Shown: positions 41,093 to 50,608, counted from the stretch's first letter. The stretch is DNA of 64,000 nt from Stutzerimonas stutzeri (GCF_002890915.1 NZ_POUT01000006.1:62001-126000); one strand, 5' to 3'. The notes: generated by a model not told the origin, from the letters alone. Numbers and translations: made by a program.

Positions 41093-44000
41093 TCATTCCT
41101 CGGTAGGCAGTTGCCGCCAGGTTTGGCGACCTTCTGTTAGGCCGGCATTCACGGCGTAATCCTCGACACCACTGGGGCCGTCACCTTCGTTCACATAGAT
41201 GCTGCCGCTGGAGATGCTGAAGTCGCCGCCGTCGAAGATGAAACCGGAAATTCCTTCGTCATACGCACCATCGCCATCCAGATCGAAGGTTGAGTAGAGG
41301 GTGGCGCCGCCGGTCGTCGAATTGATTCCATAGGCGGTACCGGTCAGCCCTGCCTCGCAAGGGTCTTCGCTCGGGGTGATGGTGGTCAGCAGCTGAGTGT
41401 TGCCCAGCATGCGCATGTTGTAGACCAGGCGCTCGCCGTCCTCGGGGAAGTCGATATACCAGCCCCACTTATCGACATTGCTATCGGCCGTGCCCCCGCC
41501 ATCGTACCAGTCAATTGTGTTCCGGCTGAGGCTGTATGCCTTCCTGCCATTGAAGGTCGTTTCGGTGAACATCTGTTCAACGAGATTGCTGCGGCTTTTG
41601 CTGTCGCTCAGCGAACTGCTGGTTGCTTGCCCAGCGGTCTTGCGATCCCAGATGCCGTATAGGCTTTGCTGATCGGTATTGCTCTTGTCGAGGGCGGTCA
41701 GGTAGCGTCCGGTGCCGAAGGTCACGATGTAGCCCAGGCCGCTCGGATGTCTGGTCAGCAGTGGCGCCGCGGTGATTGGCTGGCGCTCACCAGCCTCGTT
41801 ACGGGTCACGTAGAGCGGAGCACCACCAAAGGAGACCTTGAAGTCCGCTGCGGTCGCACTGTCGATGAATGGATTGTCCGCGCCTGTGTCGATCAGGTCG
41901 AAACGCCACAGGTTGCCGAGCAGGTCGCCGGCATAGGCGTAATCAACGATACCGTCGTTGTTGATATCGAAACCCATCAGGCGAGAAAGTCCATTGGCCA
42001 GGCTATCCACGCTCTCGCCGTCCTCCAGTACCGGCGTTGCGGTCAGCTTCGTGATGACCTCGCCAGTCTCGATCTTGAGCACGAACAGCACGGCAGCATT
42101 GCCACCACTGTCGTAACCATTGGGAACCAGCGCAGCCCAGTCGCCATTGTGCAGGCGGAAGATACCTGGGGTAGGGACGCTGTAGCCCATGTCGCTGTCG
42201 TCCTCGTTGCTGAACTCCCAGAGCAATTCGGGACTGTCCGGATCCGTGACGTCCAAGGCGAAGACGGAGCGCCCGCCGGCGCCGAGACTGCCGAGCAGCA
42301 CCTTGTGCCACTGACCGTTGTAGTAGACGTCTCGAGCTACAGGAGAACCATCGACAAAGTATCTGTGCGGAGTGCCACCTTCCTGGCCATAGTCCTCGGT
42401 CGTGAGTACTGGCAGGTTCTTGATCACCGCACTGGGAATGAAGGCAAAGCGCTCCTCGCCGGTTTTGGCATCGAAGGCATGCAGCATGCCATCATTGGCG
42501 CCGACGTAGATCGTGGAGTGACCTGCCTGCCCGCTCCTGTAGGCGGCGTAGCTGTCGCTGCCTTCCAGATAGTTGGCATTGCTGATGGCGTAGTTGGCGC
42601 CAGCGACCAGCAGTGGGGAGGAGTTGACGATGTCGCCTAGCTTGCTGCCACGGATCTGCCCCACGCGGGTCTGACCCAGGCTATCGGTCGTGCCGTTCGG
42701 GGCGGTGTTGAGCAGTGCTTGCTGAGCTTCGCTCAGATTGCTCCAGCTGAACGACGCCAACGTGCCATTCCGGGCGAATTTGATATTCCGGCCGGTGCTG
42801 GACAGCGTTGTGTCGGTAGTCCATTCCCCGTCGCCCTGTCCAGGAATCCTGGTGTTGACCTTTTTCAGCGTGCCACTCCAGGGATCCACATCGAAGCTGG
42901 TGGTATAGGCAAAGGTGCCATCAGCTGTACTGCTGCCTTCCGTGCTGATCGTGGGTGAGGTGACGCTGCTGTTGCGCTGCATGATGTCGTCGAAGGCCTT
43001 GGTCAACTGATCCTTCAGGGTCAGCGCGTTGGTAACCAGGAAGTAGTTGTCGGGGTCACCCTTTACTTCAGCCGGGGTACGCTTGGGCATGCCGTACTTG
43101 GCTGCGTACCACAGCGGATTGTTGAGCAGAGTAGCGCCGGATGTGTTGGAGGGGCTGAAAGTGCGGCTGGCATTGGATGGCAAACCAACGCACTCGTTAC
43201 TGGTAAGGCCTGCGGAGGTACACCAACCTGGATCACGACCCGGTGGTGTATTGAGCTTGTAACGAACGCTGGCAGCACAATCGTTCTTGTCTTGAGTGCC
43301 ATTGTTGGTGGCATTGTCTTTTAGGTCGCATATCTCCAGGTAGACCCCATCCTTGGTTGTTCCTGAAATTGCATAACCCATATATTGGTGGATACCACCA
43401 GCGGCGTATTCGGACTTAAGTTTGATGTCGAGTCCGCCAGTGGGATTGACTGCAAGAGTATATAGTGCGATTGCGTCCATATCATGGTCGGCGCCTTGTT
43501 CCACGTCCTCGTAGTTAATACGAAACTCGGCATAAGGGCGTCCGCCATTGATAGAGGCGTCATGGTCACTACCATCTTTGGCGGTGTTGGCAATCTGTGC
43601 CACATAGTAGTCGACGATCTGGTTGGTAGGCTGGAAGTTGCTGGTGGCGCTTATGCCGCTGCCTCCCACTGACTTGGCGAAAGGCACCACGGTGACGGTG
43701 TTGCTACCGACCGGGAATTCGATTTTCGGTAATGGCGAGGCCAGGGCGACCGAGTAGGTCATCATTTTCTGGTCGCCACCGATGGTGTTGTTGGCGCCGA
43801 AGCGGGCTACACCTGCCGAATAATACGTCCCTTGCTTGCTGGGCTCTTCCGGAGAAAGTCCGCGAACGGTGGATAGGTTGGATACTGTTTTAGCCGTGGG
43901 TGCGCTATCGGCTGTACCGTTGGATTCGCCAATGAAGACGTTTCGGCTGCCGCCTCCTTCGCTGTCCCAGATGGCGTCGACCTCACTTGAAACGTTGAGG

Positions 44001-45394
44001 CTGGCTATGGAAGGGGTGCCTGATGCACTCAGGTTGCTCCATTGGCTTCCAGGCAGCTTGAAGTCGTAGGAGGGGTTGATATCACTGATGACGGTCATTA
44101 CCGGGATAGCGCATGCAGGGTAGTCACCGCCACCCTGAGCCGCGCTCTTGTAAGGCGATATCCAGTTCGGCTTTGGTAGTGAAAGAAGGGTGTGGTCCTT
44201 GGCGTTGCTGCCGATGTCGTAAGCGCTGTGTGGAGCGGACGCTCCGGCGAAATAGCGCATGGTTTCGTACATCATTTCACCAATGGGGTTGCCCCACATC
44301 GAGCACTGACCATCGCTGATCGGGCCGTCGGTAATCCAGCCACAGTTGACGTTGTATTGTCTGCCGGTACTGAATTCGATGGTCCTGAGGTTGTTGATGG
44401 TGGCAACGATGCCATCGCTTTTTATGAATCGACCATTCCCGTCGATTTCCTGCGAAAAGCTGGCCATATTGCTACGCAGGGTGCCGCCAGCAGTGTTCTT
44501 GGCGTAGGAGCCAGTAAGCAGGCCGAAGTACATACGATCGGCTTCGCCGAAGTCATGCAGGATACCGGTCGGCTTGCTTTTTCCATTCGAGTAGGTCTTG
44601 CAATTGTCTTCGAGCTTACCGTCGACGCAGACAGCAACCCTTACGCGGTGATCCGTAATGGTTCCACAAGATCGTCGAGAGTTATCACTGCCGCGGACGC
44701 AGTCCGATCCTGCGACTGGTTGCTCGATCGATACCCACTCCCAGATACGGAAGGTGCTGTTTTGGATATAGCGCAGCAGGGGATGCTCATTATTGTCAGC
44801 GCGCAGGGTCGTATTGGCGAAGAGATGACGTCTTCCGGCGTTCGGTTGGGACAGCGGCGTGTAGTCGCTGATCCGATAGCCGTCATGGGCCTCGGAAAGA
44901 TATTCCTTCCCCCAGCTATGGGCATCCTGCGGAATGTATGCGCGCTCGAGCACGGTTTCCGTGGTGCTGTCGGTGGAACGATAGCCGCCGTAGAGCACTT
45001 TGCGCAGGGCGTCCATCCGCGAAGTAGTCAGATAGTTAAGGTAATCGCCGCTCCACTGCCCGGAACATTTCTTATTGCTGGCCGGTTCGGCAGGATTGAA
45101 TCTGTTGCTGCTGTATGTATAGCAGCGGTTCGAATCGAAATAGCCGTAATAGTCAATGGTGGGCTTGTAACCAACATCGATCACGCTGTCGCCATCCAGG
45201 TCGGAGGCGTCGTTATAGGCTTCGTAATAGAGTTTGTGGTCTCGGCCCATGACCAGCATGTTCAGTGGGGGAACCGACTGGCTGACGAATAGAGGGGTCT
45301 GCGAAATTGAGTTGCTATCGGCCCAGGCCACGGGCAGGTCGATGGTCATGCCGAACAGGGAGCAGAAGGCGAAGGACGTTATCCGCTGGAACAT
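41093..45394 (-). CDS. pilY1: Type IV pilus tip-associated protein PilY1
   Basis: Large secreted or tip-located protein that regulates pilus extension and retraction, adhesion and surface sensing. The C-terminal half is a PilY1 beta-propeller. It has the calcium-binding loop DINNDGIVDYAYAGDLLGNLWRFDL (split here by normal reading) and a second loop DLDGDGAYDEG near the end. The N-terminal half lacks the usual DxSxS MIDAS of a von Willebrand A domain: where it would fall I read LNMLVMGRDHKLYYEAYND, followed by a calcium-like DLDGDSVID. I prefer the ATG at 45394 (AGGAG six bases ahead, clear signal peptide) over 45415. It is 1433 residues. GC is visibly lower here (around 47-50% on sampled lines) than in flanking genes. 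Confidence 0.93.
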   Translation of the reverse strand: MFQRITSFAFCSLFGMTIDLPVAWADSNSISQTPLFVSQSVPPLNMLVMGRDHKLYYEAYNDASDLDGDSVIDVGYKPTIDYYGYFDSNRCYTYSSNRFNPAEPASNKKCSGQWSGDYLNYLTTSRMDALRKVLYGGYRSTDSTTETVLERAYIPQDAHSWGKEYLSEAHDGYRISDYTPLSQPNAGRRHLFANTTLRADNNEHPLLRYIQNSTFRIWEWVSIEQPVAGSDCVRGSDNSRRSCGTITDHRVRVAVCVDGKLEDNCKTYSNGKSKPTGILHDFGEADRMYFGLLTGSYAKNTAGGTLRSNMASFSQEIDGNGRFIKSDGIVATINNLRTIEFSTGRQYNVNCGWITDGPISDGQCSMWGNPIGEMMYETMRYFAGASAPHSAYDIGSNAKDHTLLSLPKPNWISPYKSAAQGGGDYPACAIPVMTVISDINPSYDFKLPGSQWSNLSASGTPSIASLNVSSEVDAIWDSEGGGSRNVFIGESNGTADSAPTAKTVSNLSTVRGLSPEEPSKQGTYYSAGVARFGANNTIGGDQKMMTYSVALASPLPKIEFPVGSNTVTVVPFAKSVGGSGISATSNFQPTNQIVDYYVAQIANTAKDGSDHDASINGGRPYAEFRINYEDVEQGADHDMDAIALYTLAVNPTGGLDIKLKSEYAAGGIHQYMGYAISGTTKDGVYLEICDLKDNATNNGTQDKNDCAASVRYKLNTPPGRDPGWCTSAGLTSNECVGLPSNASRTFSPSNTSGATLLNNPLWYAAKYGMPKRTPAEVKGDPDNYFLVTNALTLKDQLTKAFDDIMQRNSSVTSPTISTEGSSTADGTFAYTTSFDVDPWSGTLKKVNTRIPGQGDGEWTTDTTLSSTGRNIKFARNGTLASFSWSNLSEAQQALLNTAPNGTTDSLGQTRVGQIRGSKLGDIVNSSPLLVAGANYAISNANYLEGSDSYAAYRSGQAGHSTIYVGANDGMLHAFDAKTGEERFAFIPSAVIKNLPVLTTEDYGQEGGTPHRYFVDGSPVARDVYYNGQWHKVLLGSLGAGGRSVFALDVTDPDSPELLWEFSNEDDSDMGYSVPTPGIFRLHNGDWAALVPNGYDSGGNAAVLFVLKIETGEVITKLTATPVLEDGESVDSLANGLSRLMGFDINNDGIVDYAYAGDLLGNLWRFDLIDTGADNPFIDSATAADFKVSFGGAPLYVTRNEAGERQPITAAPLLTRHPSGLGYIVTFGTGRYLTALDKSNTDQQSLYGIWDRKTAGQATSSSLSDSKSRSNLVEQMFTETTFNGRKAYSLSRNTIDWYDGGGTADSNVDKWGWYIDFPEDGERLVYNMRMLGNTQLLTTITPSEDPCEAGLTGTAYGINSTTGGATLYSTFDLDGDGAYDEGISGFIFDGGDFSISSGSIYVNEGDGPSGVEDYAVNAGLTEGRQTWRQLPTEE

Positions 45395-45411
45395 GAAAGT
45401 CTCCTGGCGAC

Positions 45412-45978
45412 TCATTTCTTGATGAGCAAAGTGGTCGAAGTCAGGCAGAGGGTGGCGGCAGTGCAGGAGTCGTCCTCGTCGCCGTTCTTGTAGGCCTGGG
45501 CGTTGACTTCGTAGAAGAAGCTGCTTCCCGATTCCGCAGTGTCTATGCCGGCCAGGGCGCCGCCGGTGTTGCCGGCGTCATTGGTGCCGCCGCCCCCTGC
45601 GTTGTAGGGGCCGCCAATAAAACGGATGTACCAGCGGGCATCGCGCTCCAGCGTGGTGGCTTCATCGAGGCCGCTGTAGTTCTCTGCGGCAGAGAAGTCA
45701 TAGTCGTAGTCATCAGCCTTGCCGTGGTAGCACGGGATGTCGCTAACCTGGGAGCAGTCTTCGATGATCGCTGCCCTGCCTATGCGCCTTTCTGCCTCGC
45801 GCTGGGCCGACTCCGCGGCGTTGCGCAACCTCTTCTGCTCGATCAGGTTGCCGGTGATGCGGCTTTCCAGCACGACTTCACGCATGCTGCCCACGCCCAG
45901 CAGGGTGATGATCAGCAGCATGACCAGAGCGATGACCAGTACGGCGCCGTGTTGGCGGTGTTGGGGAAAAACAGTCAT
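45412..45978 (-). CDS. pilX: Type IV minor pilin PilX
   Basis: A 188-residue minor pilin-like protein. The N-terminus QHGAVLVIALVMLLIITLLGVGSMREVVLESRITGNL fits the PilX family: glycine before the cleavage site, long hydrophobic helix, then MREVVLESRITGN, and no Glu at +5. The ATG overlaps the pilW stop (ATGA). It is in the middle of the operon. Confidence 0.92.
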   Translation of the reverse strand: MTVFPQHRQHGAVLVIALVMLLIITLLGVGSMREVVLESRITGNLIEQKRLRNAAESAQREAERRIGRAAIIEDCSQVSDIPCYHGKADDYDYDFSAAENYSGLDEATTLERDARWYIRFIGGPYNAGGGGTNDAGNTGGALAGIDTAESGSSFFYEVNAQAYKNGDEDDSCTAATLCLTSTTLLIKK

Positions 45979-46790
45979 GGCATCAGGTTCCTCAGGGTCG
46001 AACTGCCGCTTACCATTTGATAGAGCCTGCCGGATTCACAGGTGAGCGAGTGGCCGGTGAGGTTTTCCCAGTCGCCGATTTCGTCATCGTTGTTCGGGTT
46101 GCTGCAGACCTTGCTTTCGACACCCTGGGTCAGGTTGCCTGGCGTGGCGGCCAGCAGCACGGAGTAGCGCAGGGCGCGGATGATGTCGCCGGCATCGGGG
46201 CTGGCGGTGTAGGAGTCGACCTTCAGCGTATAGAGGTCGTCGTTGACGCCGTAATCGAAGTACAGATCCTCGATGTTGCTGACCAGCTCTTGGCTATTGC
46301 ATTTGAGAGCGCCGTCTTCCAGAACGATTTTCTCGACCATGATGTCGTCGGTGTTGAAGTGAGACAGAGTGGTGTCGCTGTCATAAGGGGTGCTGAGATC
46401 GCTGCTGCCGCTGAAGGTGTTGCCCAGGCAGTTGGTCTCGTTTTCATCCCTGGGTTGGTAGCGCAGGCACAGGGTGGAGTCATTTACTCGAACGACGGCT
46501 TGCCCGGCCGCGAAGGCGCAACCGTCAACAGTTCGGGAGGGAAAGGCTACGTCCATGGCGAGGGCGGGGTTGCGCCGATAGCCCGCCTTGGACAGGCGCT
46601 CATTGATCAGCATCAGGGCGAAGCGGCCGTTTTCCAGATTCTCGCCCTGACCTTGCTGGTAGAGGTAGTTGCGCTTGTTGTCGAGGTATATCTGGGTAAC
46701 GCCTAGGATCAGAAAGCTGCTGAGGGCCATGGCCACCAGCAGCTCGACCAGAGACAGGCCGCGCTGGTTTCGGGAAAGTGTCGGGAACAT
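45975..46790 (-). CDS. pilW: Type IV minor pilin PilW
   Basis: A 271-residue minor pilin. The leader ends SRNQRG, cleaved before LSLVELLVAMALSSFLILG. The large globular domain has cysteines. The ATG at 46790, after GGAG in the pilV stop region, was preferred to the ATG at 46823, which lies inside pilV. pilX follows with an ATGA overlap. Works with PilVX and FimU to prime assembly and present PilY1. Confidence 0.92.
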   Translation of the reverse strand: MFPTLSRNQRGLSLVELLVAMALSSFLILGVTQIYLDNKRNYLYQQGQGENLENGRFALMLINERLSKAGYRRNPALAMDVAFPSRTVDGCAFAAGQAVVRVNDSTLCLRYQPRDENETNCLGNTFSGSSDLSTPYDSDTTLSHFNTDDIMVEKIVLEDGALKCNSQELVSNIEDLYFDYGVNDDLYTLKVDSYTASPDAGDIIRALRYSVLLAATPGNLTQGVESKVCSNPNNDDEIGDWENLTGHSLTCESGRLYQMVSGSSTLRNLMP

Positions 46791-46792
46791 GC

Positions 46793-47335
46793 TCAAAACT
46801 CCGCGCGCACCGAGTAGGTGCAATAGTCGTTTTCGTCATCGTCTTCGCTGCTGGCCAGGCATTCTCCGCCCTTGACGGCCCAGGCGAGCTGGATCTCTAT
46901 GGTGGAGCCGTCTCCTGTGCAGGATCCGGAAGTCTTGGTCCGGCAGATGTGAAATTCGCCGTTCATAAGGTCTTCCGCGCCTGGCAGGTTCGCCTTGACT
47001 TTTTCCGCCCAACAGCCAAGACGTTGCGAGGCGCTGGCGTTGGCCAGGGAGGTGCAGTCGTCCGCTGGATCGGGGAAATCGGCATTCTTGGCCTTGTAGT
47101 AGTCGGACGAATTCCGTGGCAGGCCGTTGGCGATCACCTTGTCGAGGTCGGCTCGCATCATTTCCTGCAGGTCGTCGGCGAGCATGGCGGCGGCGTTGCG
47201 CAGGGCTGAGTCCTGGGTGTAGGCGATGGTGCGCCCTTGCAGGGCGACGAGGCCCAGAACGCCGATGCAGATCAGCAGGATGGTGACGAGGACTTCGATC
47301 ATGCTGAAGCCGCGAATGTCGTGCGCTCTGTTCAT
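46793..47335 (-). CDS. pilV: Type IV minor pilin PilV
   Basis: A 180-residue minor pilin. The leader MNRAHDIRG is cleaved before FSMIEVLVTILLICIGVLGLVALQ, with Glu at +5. The globular domain has several cysteines (DDCTS, LGCWAE, HICRT, GSCTG). fimU stop and pilV start are separated by two bases. Confidence 0.92.
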   Translation of the reverse strand: MNRAHDIRGFSMIEVLVTILLICIGVLGLVALQGRTIAYTQDSALRNAAAMLADDLQEMMRADLDKVIANGLPRNSSDYYKAKNADFPDPADDCTSLANASASQRLGCWAEKVKANLPGAEDLMNGEFHICRTKTSGSCTGDGSTIEIQLAWAVKGGECLASSEDDDENDYCTYSVRAEF

Positions 47336-47337
47336 GT

Positions 47338-47751
47338 TCAGTCCTGAACTTTCCTGACGAAGCCGACCGTCTGGGTCGAGATGGTGAGGGAGAGGCTGTC
47401 GTCGCTGTTTTTGAATGTGGTGCTGGATGCCGTGGCCGTGCCGTTCGGATGAAAGGCGATGCTGGTTACGCTGGGGGTGACGGTCACGCTGGGGGGAACT
47501 TCCATGCTGCGGTCGCCGCTGCTCCAGACCGCGCCGCTCTGGGTTACAGTGATGCTGGTGCGCTTGGTCACGGCGTCGCTGCGGGCAGAGTTCAGCAGTG
47601 CATGAAATTCATTGGCTGTGGCTGTAACTCGATTGTTTTCGATCAGGCGGCCGAACGACGGCACCGCGATGGATATGAATATGGCCAATACGGCGATGGT
47701 GATCATCAGCTCGACCAGGGTGAATCCGTGCATGTCGGTTCGGCGTGACAT
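47338..47751 (-). CDS. fimU: Type IV minor pilin FimU (GspH-like)
   Basis: A 137-residue pseudopilin-type protein. The leader MSRRTDMHG is cleaved before FTLVELMITIAVLAIFISIAVPSFGRLIENNRV. The GspH domain follows. The ATG at 47751 has GGAG eight bases before it. It is upstream of pilV and probably begins a coupled series fimU-pilV-pilW-pilX-pilY1-pilE. Confidence 0.88.
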   Translation of the reverse strand: MSRRTDMHGFTLVELMITIAVLAIFISIAVPSFGRLIENNRVTATANEFHALLNSARSDAVTKRTSITVTQSGAVWSSGDRSMEVPPSVTVTPSVTSIAFHPNGTATASSTTFKNSDDSLSLTISTQTVGFVRKVQD

Positions 47752-47920
47752 GGTGTGCTCCAGGACAATCGTGAGCGGATGATGCAAATGCGCCGTTGTC
47801 TTGTCCCTGCGGGAAAGATGGTTGGCGCGTTTATGTGGACGGGCGGTCGGGTCATCGATTTGCCCGATCCAGGCTGTGTGAGCCGCGTCAAGCTTTGCGC
47901 GGCGCTTCGGTGCGAGGCCA

Positions 47921-48418
47921 TCAATTGCACAGGCTGGCTTTGCTTGCGTTCTCCGTTGGCGTTCCCTGGCGCAGTCGTCCTTGACGGCTGAGCACCAGCT
48001 GCCAGGCTACCTGGCCCTTGTGGCATTGGTAGAACCGCCCATTGCCGGTGGGGCTGGTGCCGTTGTCGTGAAATCGAATGCTCTGGCCGAAACCGTACCA
48101 GCGCAGCGCATCACGCGAGGGAAGCTGGGTGAGCTGCAGAATCTGGCCGCTCGCGGTGCGCACGAGCCAGCCGTCGGCCCAGCTCGCCGAGCAGTCCTGG
48201 CCGTCGTCGCTGCCGCAGATCTCGATGGTGCGACGCTGCATGACCGCCTGGGCGCGGGCATTGTGCAGGACACTCTGGATCTCGTGCATGAGCGCCTGCT
48301 GACGATTCCTCTCGATCAGTTCGTTGAATGCCGGCACGGCTATCGAGATGACGATGGCCAGTATCGATAGTGTGCTAATCAGTTCGATGAGCGTGAAGCC
48401 TTGATTTCGGTTCGGCAT
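47921..48418 (-). CDS. fimT: Type IV prepilin-like protein FimT (GspH-like)
   Basis: A 165-residue protein. The leader MPNRNQG is cleaved before FTLIELISTLSILAIVISIAVPAFNELIERNR. The GspH domain carries CGSDDGQDCSASWADGWLVR, the typical FimT/FimU core with two cysteines. In P. aeruginosa and other species FimT orthologues bind DNA in natural transformation. It is separated from fimU by 169 bases without a gene. Confidence 0.87.
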   Translation of the reverse strand: MPNRNQGFTLIELISTLSILAIVISIAVPAFNELIERNRQQALMHEIQSVLHNARAQAVMQRRTIEICGSDDGQDCSASWADGWLVRTASGQILQLTQLPSRDALRWYGFGQSIRFHDNGTSPTGNGRFYQCHKGQVAWQLVLSRQGRLRQGTPTENASKASLCN

Positions 48419-48561
48419 GGTGCAGTTCCTTTGCACGTATGATGTTCAGCCGTCCTGGCTGCTGTGGCGCGCGGTGGCATTCACAGTAGTTCTTTTAAAG
48501 CAGCCTGCCCGTCAGTCAAGTCGGGACGGGCAGAAATGTGAACCAGATGTTGGAGAGGAAA

Positions 48562-49659
48562 GTGGATCAAGATGTGATCATTGTCGGCGGCGGGATAATC
48601 GGCCTGCTGTCTGCCTACCGGCTGGCGCAGGCCGGCAAGTCGGTGTTGTTGCTGGAGTCCGCCGCCGTTGGCAGCGAAGCCTCTTGGGCCGGTGGCGGGA
48701 TCGTTTCGCCGCTGTATCCGTGGCGCTACAGCCCGGCGGTCACCGCGCTGGCGCATTGGTCGCAGGATTTCTATCCGCAGCTGGGCGAGAAGCTGCTGGC
48801 GGAGACCGGCGTCGACCCCGAGCTGCATGTGACCGGTCTGTACTGGCTGGATCTGGCTGACGAGGCCGAGGCGCTGGCGTGGGCCGAACGACATGGGCGG
48901 CCCTTGCGTTCGGTGCCGATGGGCGAGGTACACGAGGCGGTGCCGTCGCTGGGTGGCGGGTATTCCCGTGCGCTGTATATGTCGGGCGTGGCCAACGTGC
49001 GTAACCCGCGGCTGCTGCGTGCACTGCGCGAGGCGCTGCGGCGGTTGCCGAACGTGCGCGTGGTCGAGCATTGCCCGGCGACGGCTTTCGTGCGCGACGG
49101 CGAGCGGATCGTCGGTGTGCAGACGGCGCAGGGCGAGATGCGCGCCGGGCAGGTGGTCGTGGCGGCGGGCGCCTGGAGCGGGGAACTGCTGGCGACGCTG
49201 GGGCTGGAGGTGCCGGTGAAGCCGATGAAGGGGCAGATGATCCTCTTCAAGTGCGCCGAAGACTTCCTGCCCAGCATGGTGCTGGCCAAGCGGCGCTACG
49301 CGATTCCCCGCCGCGATGGCCATATCCTGGTCGGCAGTACGCTGGAGGATGTCGGCTTCGACAAGACCCCTTCCGAGGAGGCGCTGGAAAGCCTCAAGGC
49401 GACCGCGATCGAGCTGCTGCCGGCGCTGGCCGATGCGCAGGTGGTCAGGCATTGGGCGGGGCTGCGTCCCGGCTCGCCGGACGGGGTGCCCTATATCGGG
49501 CCGGTGAATGGCTTCGAAGGGCTCTGGCTCAACTGCGGGCATTTCCGCAATGGCCTGGTGCTGGCGCCCGCCTCCTGCCAGTTGCTGACCGACCTGATGC
49601 TCGGACGTGAGCCGGTCGTCAATCCGGCGCCCTATGCGCCGGCGGGGCGCATCGTGTAG
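48562..49659 (+). CDS. thiO: FAD-dependent glycine/D-amino acid oxidase ThiO
   Basis: Flavoprotein that oxidises glycine to the imine used for the thiazole of thiamine. It has the N-terminal dinucleotide fold DVIIVGGGIIGLLSAYRLAQAG and the DAO-family C-terminal HWAGLRPGSPDGVPYIGPV. I chose the GTG at 48562, six bases after GGAG, which gives 365 residues and the family N-terminus. ATGs at 48538 and 48547 are in frame but lack good ribosome sites. A hairpin (TGCCCGTC / GACGGGCA, 48506-48532) lies just before. Confidence 0.85.
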   Translation: MDQDVIIVGGGIIGLLSAYRLAQAGKSVLLLESAAVGSEASWAGGGIVSPLYPWRYSPAVTALAHWSQDFYPQLGEKLLAETGVDPELHVTGLYWLDLADEAEALAWAERHGRPLRSVPMGEVHEAVPSLGGGYSRALYMSGVANVRNPRLLRALREALRRLPNVRVVEHCPATAFVRDGERIVGVQTAQGEMRAGQVVVAAGAWSGELLATLGLEVPVKPMKGQMILFKCAEDFLPSMVLAKRRYAIPRRDGHILVGSTLEDVGFDKTPSEEALESLKATAIELLPALADAQVVRHWAGLRPGSPDGVPYIGPVNGFEGLWLNCGHFRNGLVLAPASCQLLTDLMLGREPVVNPAPYAPAGRIV

Positions 49660-49699
49660 GAGGGCAATCCGCCGAGCGGAGCGGGCGCCAGCTCCTATC

Positions 49700-49721
49700 G
49701 GCGGGTTTCACCCGCCCTACG
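49700..49721. repeat. Short GGCGGGT palindrome
   Basis: GGCGGGTTTCACCCGCC then CTACG. Half of the same class as the element at 52533-52599. In the thiO-yciH spacer (49660-50111). Confidence 0.6.
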
Positions 49722-49816
49722 GGCTGGAGCGACTGTACGCTCCGCTTCTCGACGATTTCCGCAGCTTCTATCCGCAACTGCAACGGTTCGCCAGAGACGC
49801 GTAAGGCACGCCTCCT

Positions 49817-49882
49817 GTAGGGTGCGCTTCGCGCACCATGAGCTCAGGCAGCAAAGCTATTGGTGCGCGAAGCGCACCCTAC
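49817..49882. repeat. Element with perfect 22-base inverted ends
   Basis: Left arm starts GTAGGGTGCGCTTCGCGCAC, and the right arm (49861-49882) is its exact reverse complement. A 22-base centre lies between. The remainder of the spacer 49660-50111 holds no supported gene. Confidence 0.85.
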
Positions 49883-50111
49883 GGGCTGAGTTCGCGGGCA
49901 TGGCCCGCTCCTACAGAACGCCTCCGCGCTTCGAGCAACACGTAACGGGGCATGGTCTTCTCGAATGGTCGATTCTCGGCAACCGAAGCGCCGGAATACG
50001 GCGGAAAGTTTTGTCGAGCGATGGCGGATTCATTCGCCCCGGTCTGTTAAATTGCGCGCTTTTCCGCCGCCTGCTGGCGCGGCTTCCATCCGTTTGATCG
50101 AGAGGTGTCCG

Positions 50112-50483
50112 GTGGCGAAGAAAACCACCTCACTCGCCGGCCTGGGCGGGCTGGTCTATTCCACCGACTCAGGGCGCCATTGCCCCGATTGCAGCAAGCC
50201 GGTCGATGCCTGTATCTGCAAACAGACGATCATTCCCGAAGGCGATGGCATCGCCCGGGTGCGTCGCGAAAGCAAGGGCCGAGGCGGCAAGACCGTCACT
50301 ACCATCACCGGCGTGCCGCTGGCCGAAGCCGAGCTCAAGGAGTTGGCCAGCGCGTTGAAGCGCCGTTGCGGTACCGGCGGTGCGCTCAAGGACGGGGTGA
50401 TCGAAATCCAGGGTGAGCATGTCCAACTGCTCATGGACGAGCTGATCAAACGTGGCTTCAAGGCGAAGCGGTCCGGCGGCTGA
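50112..50483 (+). CDS. yciH: SUI1/eIF1-family translation factor YciH
   Basis: A 123-residue SUI1-domain protein, the bacterial relative of eIF1. The core GRGGKTVTTITGVPLAEAELKELASALKRRCGTGG is present, preceded by a CPDCSKPVDACIC cysteine cluster. The start is GTG at 50112, with GAGGTG upstream. The role in bacteria (start-codon fidelity) is only partly known. It lies before speA, as in P. aeruginosa. Confidence 0.9.
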   Translation: MAKKTTSLAGLGGLVYSTDSGRHCPDCSKPVDACICKQTIIPEGDGIARVRRESKGRGGKTVTTITGVPLAEAELKELASALKRRCGTGGALKDGVIEIQGEHVQLLMDELIKRGFKAKRSGG

Positions 50484-50608
50484 TAGCCTTCTTCTCGCTG
50501 TTCCGGTGTTTTCCGCTATTTCTTTGCCTATCGGCTGTCGAAGCCGGATAGCCTTCGCATGGCGATTCATGTCCGATGCGAAACAGTCATTTTCTTCCGG
50601 AGGCCTCG

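Noticed and set aside
45394..45415. pilY1 start at the ATGA overlap with pilX
   Set aside because: The downstream ATG has a better-spaced AGGAG and begins directly with the signal peptide. Kept only as an alternative.
47785..47810. CCGTTGTC upstream of fimU as an AlgR site
   Set aside because: It lacks one base of the usual CCGTT-TC AlgR core spacing and stands alone. Too weak to annotate.
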